A stretch of 5,958 bases of DNA. It comes from Reyranella sp. GTDB taxonomy: Bacteria; Pseudomonadota; Alphaproteobacteria; Reyranellales; Reyranellaceae. Positions 5,672 through 5,958 of this stretch are shown here, piece by piece. How positions within the stretch are numbered: the stretch's first letter is position 1; each line of letters begins with the position of its first letter. Where the stretch lies: positions 1 to 5,958 of the forward strand of contig JAUXST010000490.1 in assembly GCA_030679805.1 (NCBI GenBank), given 5' to 3'. The translations under genes and the position numbers were made by a program. The notes below the pieces were generated by a model. The model did no database searches. It had not been told where the DNA came from and worked only from the letters and a program-made list of their open reading frames with translations.

Positions 5672-5725
5672 CGCCGATCTGAAGCCTGAGGTTTTAGACC
5701 TAAGGCCCGAACCTTAGACCATGCC
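5663..5725 (+). repeat. Imperfect direct repeat, right copy, split by a 27-base insertion with inverted repeat
   Basis: CTGTCC plus TGACGCCGATCTGAA (5663-5683) and ACCTTAGACCATGCC (5711-5725) repeat the left copy at 5117-5152. Between them 27 bases (5684-5710) contain GCCTGAGG, a 7-base gap, then CCTAAGGC, an inverted repeat with one mismatch. CTAAGG (5700-5705) can alternatively pair with CCTTAG (5712-5717). Confidence 0.8.
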
Positions 5726-5728
5726 CCG

Positions 5729-5745
5729 CCCGGCGCTCCGCCGGG
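5729..5745 (+). other. Perfect 7-bp GC hairpin downstream of the cargo gene
   Basis: CCCGGCG (5729-5735) pairs with CGCCGGG (5739-5745) around a 3-base loop. It may protect or end the cargo gene transcript, but no T tract follows, so a terminator call is weak. It may instead be the first element of the structured leader that follows. Confidence 0.4.
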
Positions 5746-5807
5746 TACACTCCAATTGAGGAGAAGGGGCCGTCCCGCGGTCATGTGCCGTGCGTAGCAA
5801 GTAAAGG

Positions 5808-5909
5808 CCTCTCCCGCCGAAGACCGTCCGGAGGTGGAGAGGACCGAGGTGCGATCAACGCATCCGAGGACTGAATTATGACGGTCTGCTGGGGCTTTTG
5901 CGGCCCCAG
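5808..5909 (+). promoter_or_regulatory. Candidate structured 5' leader with mutually exclusive pairings
   Basis: Three complementary pairs stand out. CCTCTCC (5808-5814) pairs with GGAGAGG (5836-5842). AGACCGTC (5821-5828) pairs with GACGGTCT (5880-5887). CTGGGGC (5889-5895) pairs with GCCCCAG (5903-5909). The first two cross each other, so they would form a pseudoknot or two alternative folds; a second GACCG at 5842-5846 also competes for the same CGGTC. The last hairpin ends 16 bases before the AGGAGG at 5926. I see no convincing coding sequence here, although an ATG at 5878 with GAGGA before it stays open to the window edge. No known riboswitch consensus was recognised. Confidence 0.4.
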
Positions 5910-5925
5910 GTATTCCCGCTGTCAC

Positions 5926-5931
5926 AGGAGG
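5926..5931 (+). promoter_or_regulatory. Strong Shine-Dalgarno before a gene running off the window
   Basis: AGGAGG followed ten bases later by GTG at 5942. This is the strongest start signal in the last 270 bases and marks the probable beginning of the next gene. Confidence 0.5.
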
Positions 5932-5941
5932 TGCTCAATCC

Positions 5942-5958
5942 GTGTCACAACATTTGAC
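5942..5958 (+). CDS. Probable start of the next gene (GTG; only MSQHL visible)
   Basis: A GTG ten bases after AGGAGG opens a frame reading MSQHL before the window ends. Too little is visible to name it. Its position after a long structured leader and downstream of the third cargo gene leaves open whether it is the next capsid gene or further cargo. The competing ATG at 5878 is in a different frame and would encode a Cys/Arg-rich product; only one of the two is likely to be real. Confidence 0.35.

Noticed and set aside
5554..5925. 123-codon minus-strand frame over the end of the third cargo gene and the structured leader
   Set aside because: Spans strong inverted repeats and the direct repeat and has Arg/Gly-rich low-complexity content; probably open only because of GC richness.
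1..5958. CRISPR array, tRNA, rRNA, insertion-sequence transposase or integrase
   Set aside because: No regularly spaced repeats, no cloverleaf or rRNA-like sequence, and no transposase or recombinase motif in any credible frame.

Overview
The window is a stretch of a GC-rich phage or prophage morphogenesis module. The host is probably a proteobacterium, most likely an alphaproteobacterium. This rests on strong G/C preference at third codon positions in the phage genes, the look of the structural proteins, a GC-rich palindromic intergenic element of a kind common in such genomes, and a small secreted protein of a type I associate with Hyphomicrobiales. No host gene (tRNA, integrase, housekeeping gene) is visible, so the host assignment is inference.

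Layout, left to right. The 3' end of a large terminase gene (2-547) is followed by a palindromic repeat element (548-652) and a small proline-rich phage protein (689-934). Then comes a first non-phage block: a small secreted protein (1086-1487) and, on the opposite strand, a protein with two CxxC pairs (1501-1833). The head-to-tail connector (portal) gene follows (2010-3377), apparently shortened at its 3' end. A second non-phage block holds a 26-residue mini-ORF (3460-3540), an unrecognised protein starting at TTG (3551-4114) and a second secreted protein (4144-4569). Next is a virion protein resembling the internal virion proteins of podoviruses (4637-5125), then a third non-phage gene (5156-5671) bracketed by an imperfect 36-bp direct repeat. 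The window ends in about 270 bases with several strong inverted repeats, leading to a strong ribosome binding site and a probable GTG start at 5942.

The phage genes (terminase, small protein, connector, internal virion-like protein) belong to the DNA packaging and capsid-vertex machinery of a podovirus-like phage and all read rightwards. Every junction between them after the small protein is occupied by accessory genes of different composition, with more A/T at third codon positions. Two of these genes are predicted to be exported and one is on the opposite strand. This looks like repeated cargo ('moron') insertion into a structural operon. With the shortened connector it may mean a decaying or domesticated prophage rather than a working phage. 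None of the cargo proteins could be given a function from sequence alone.
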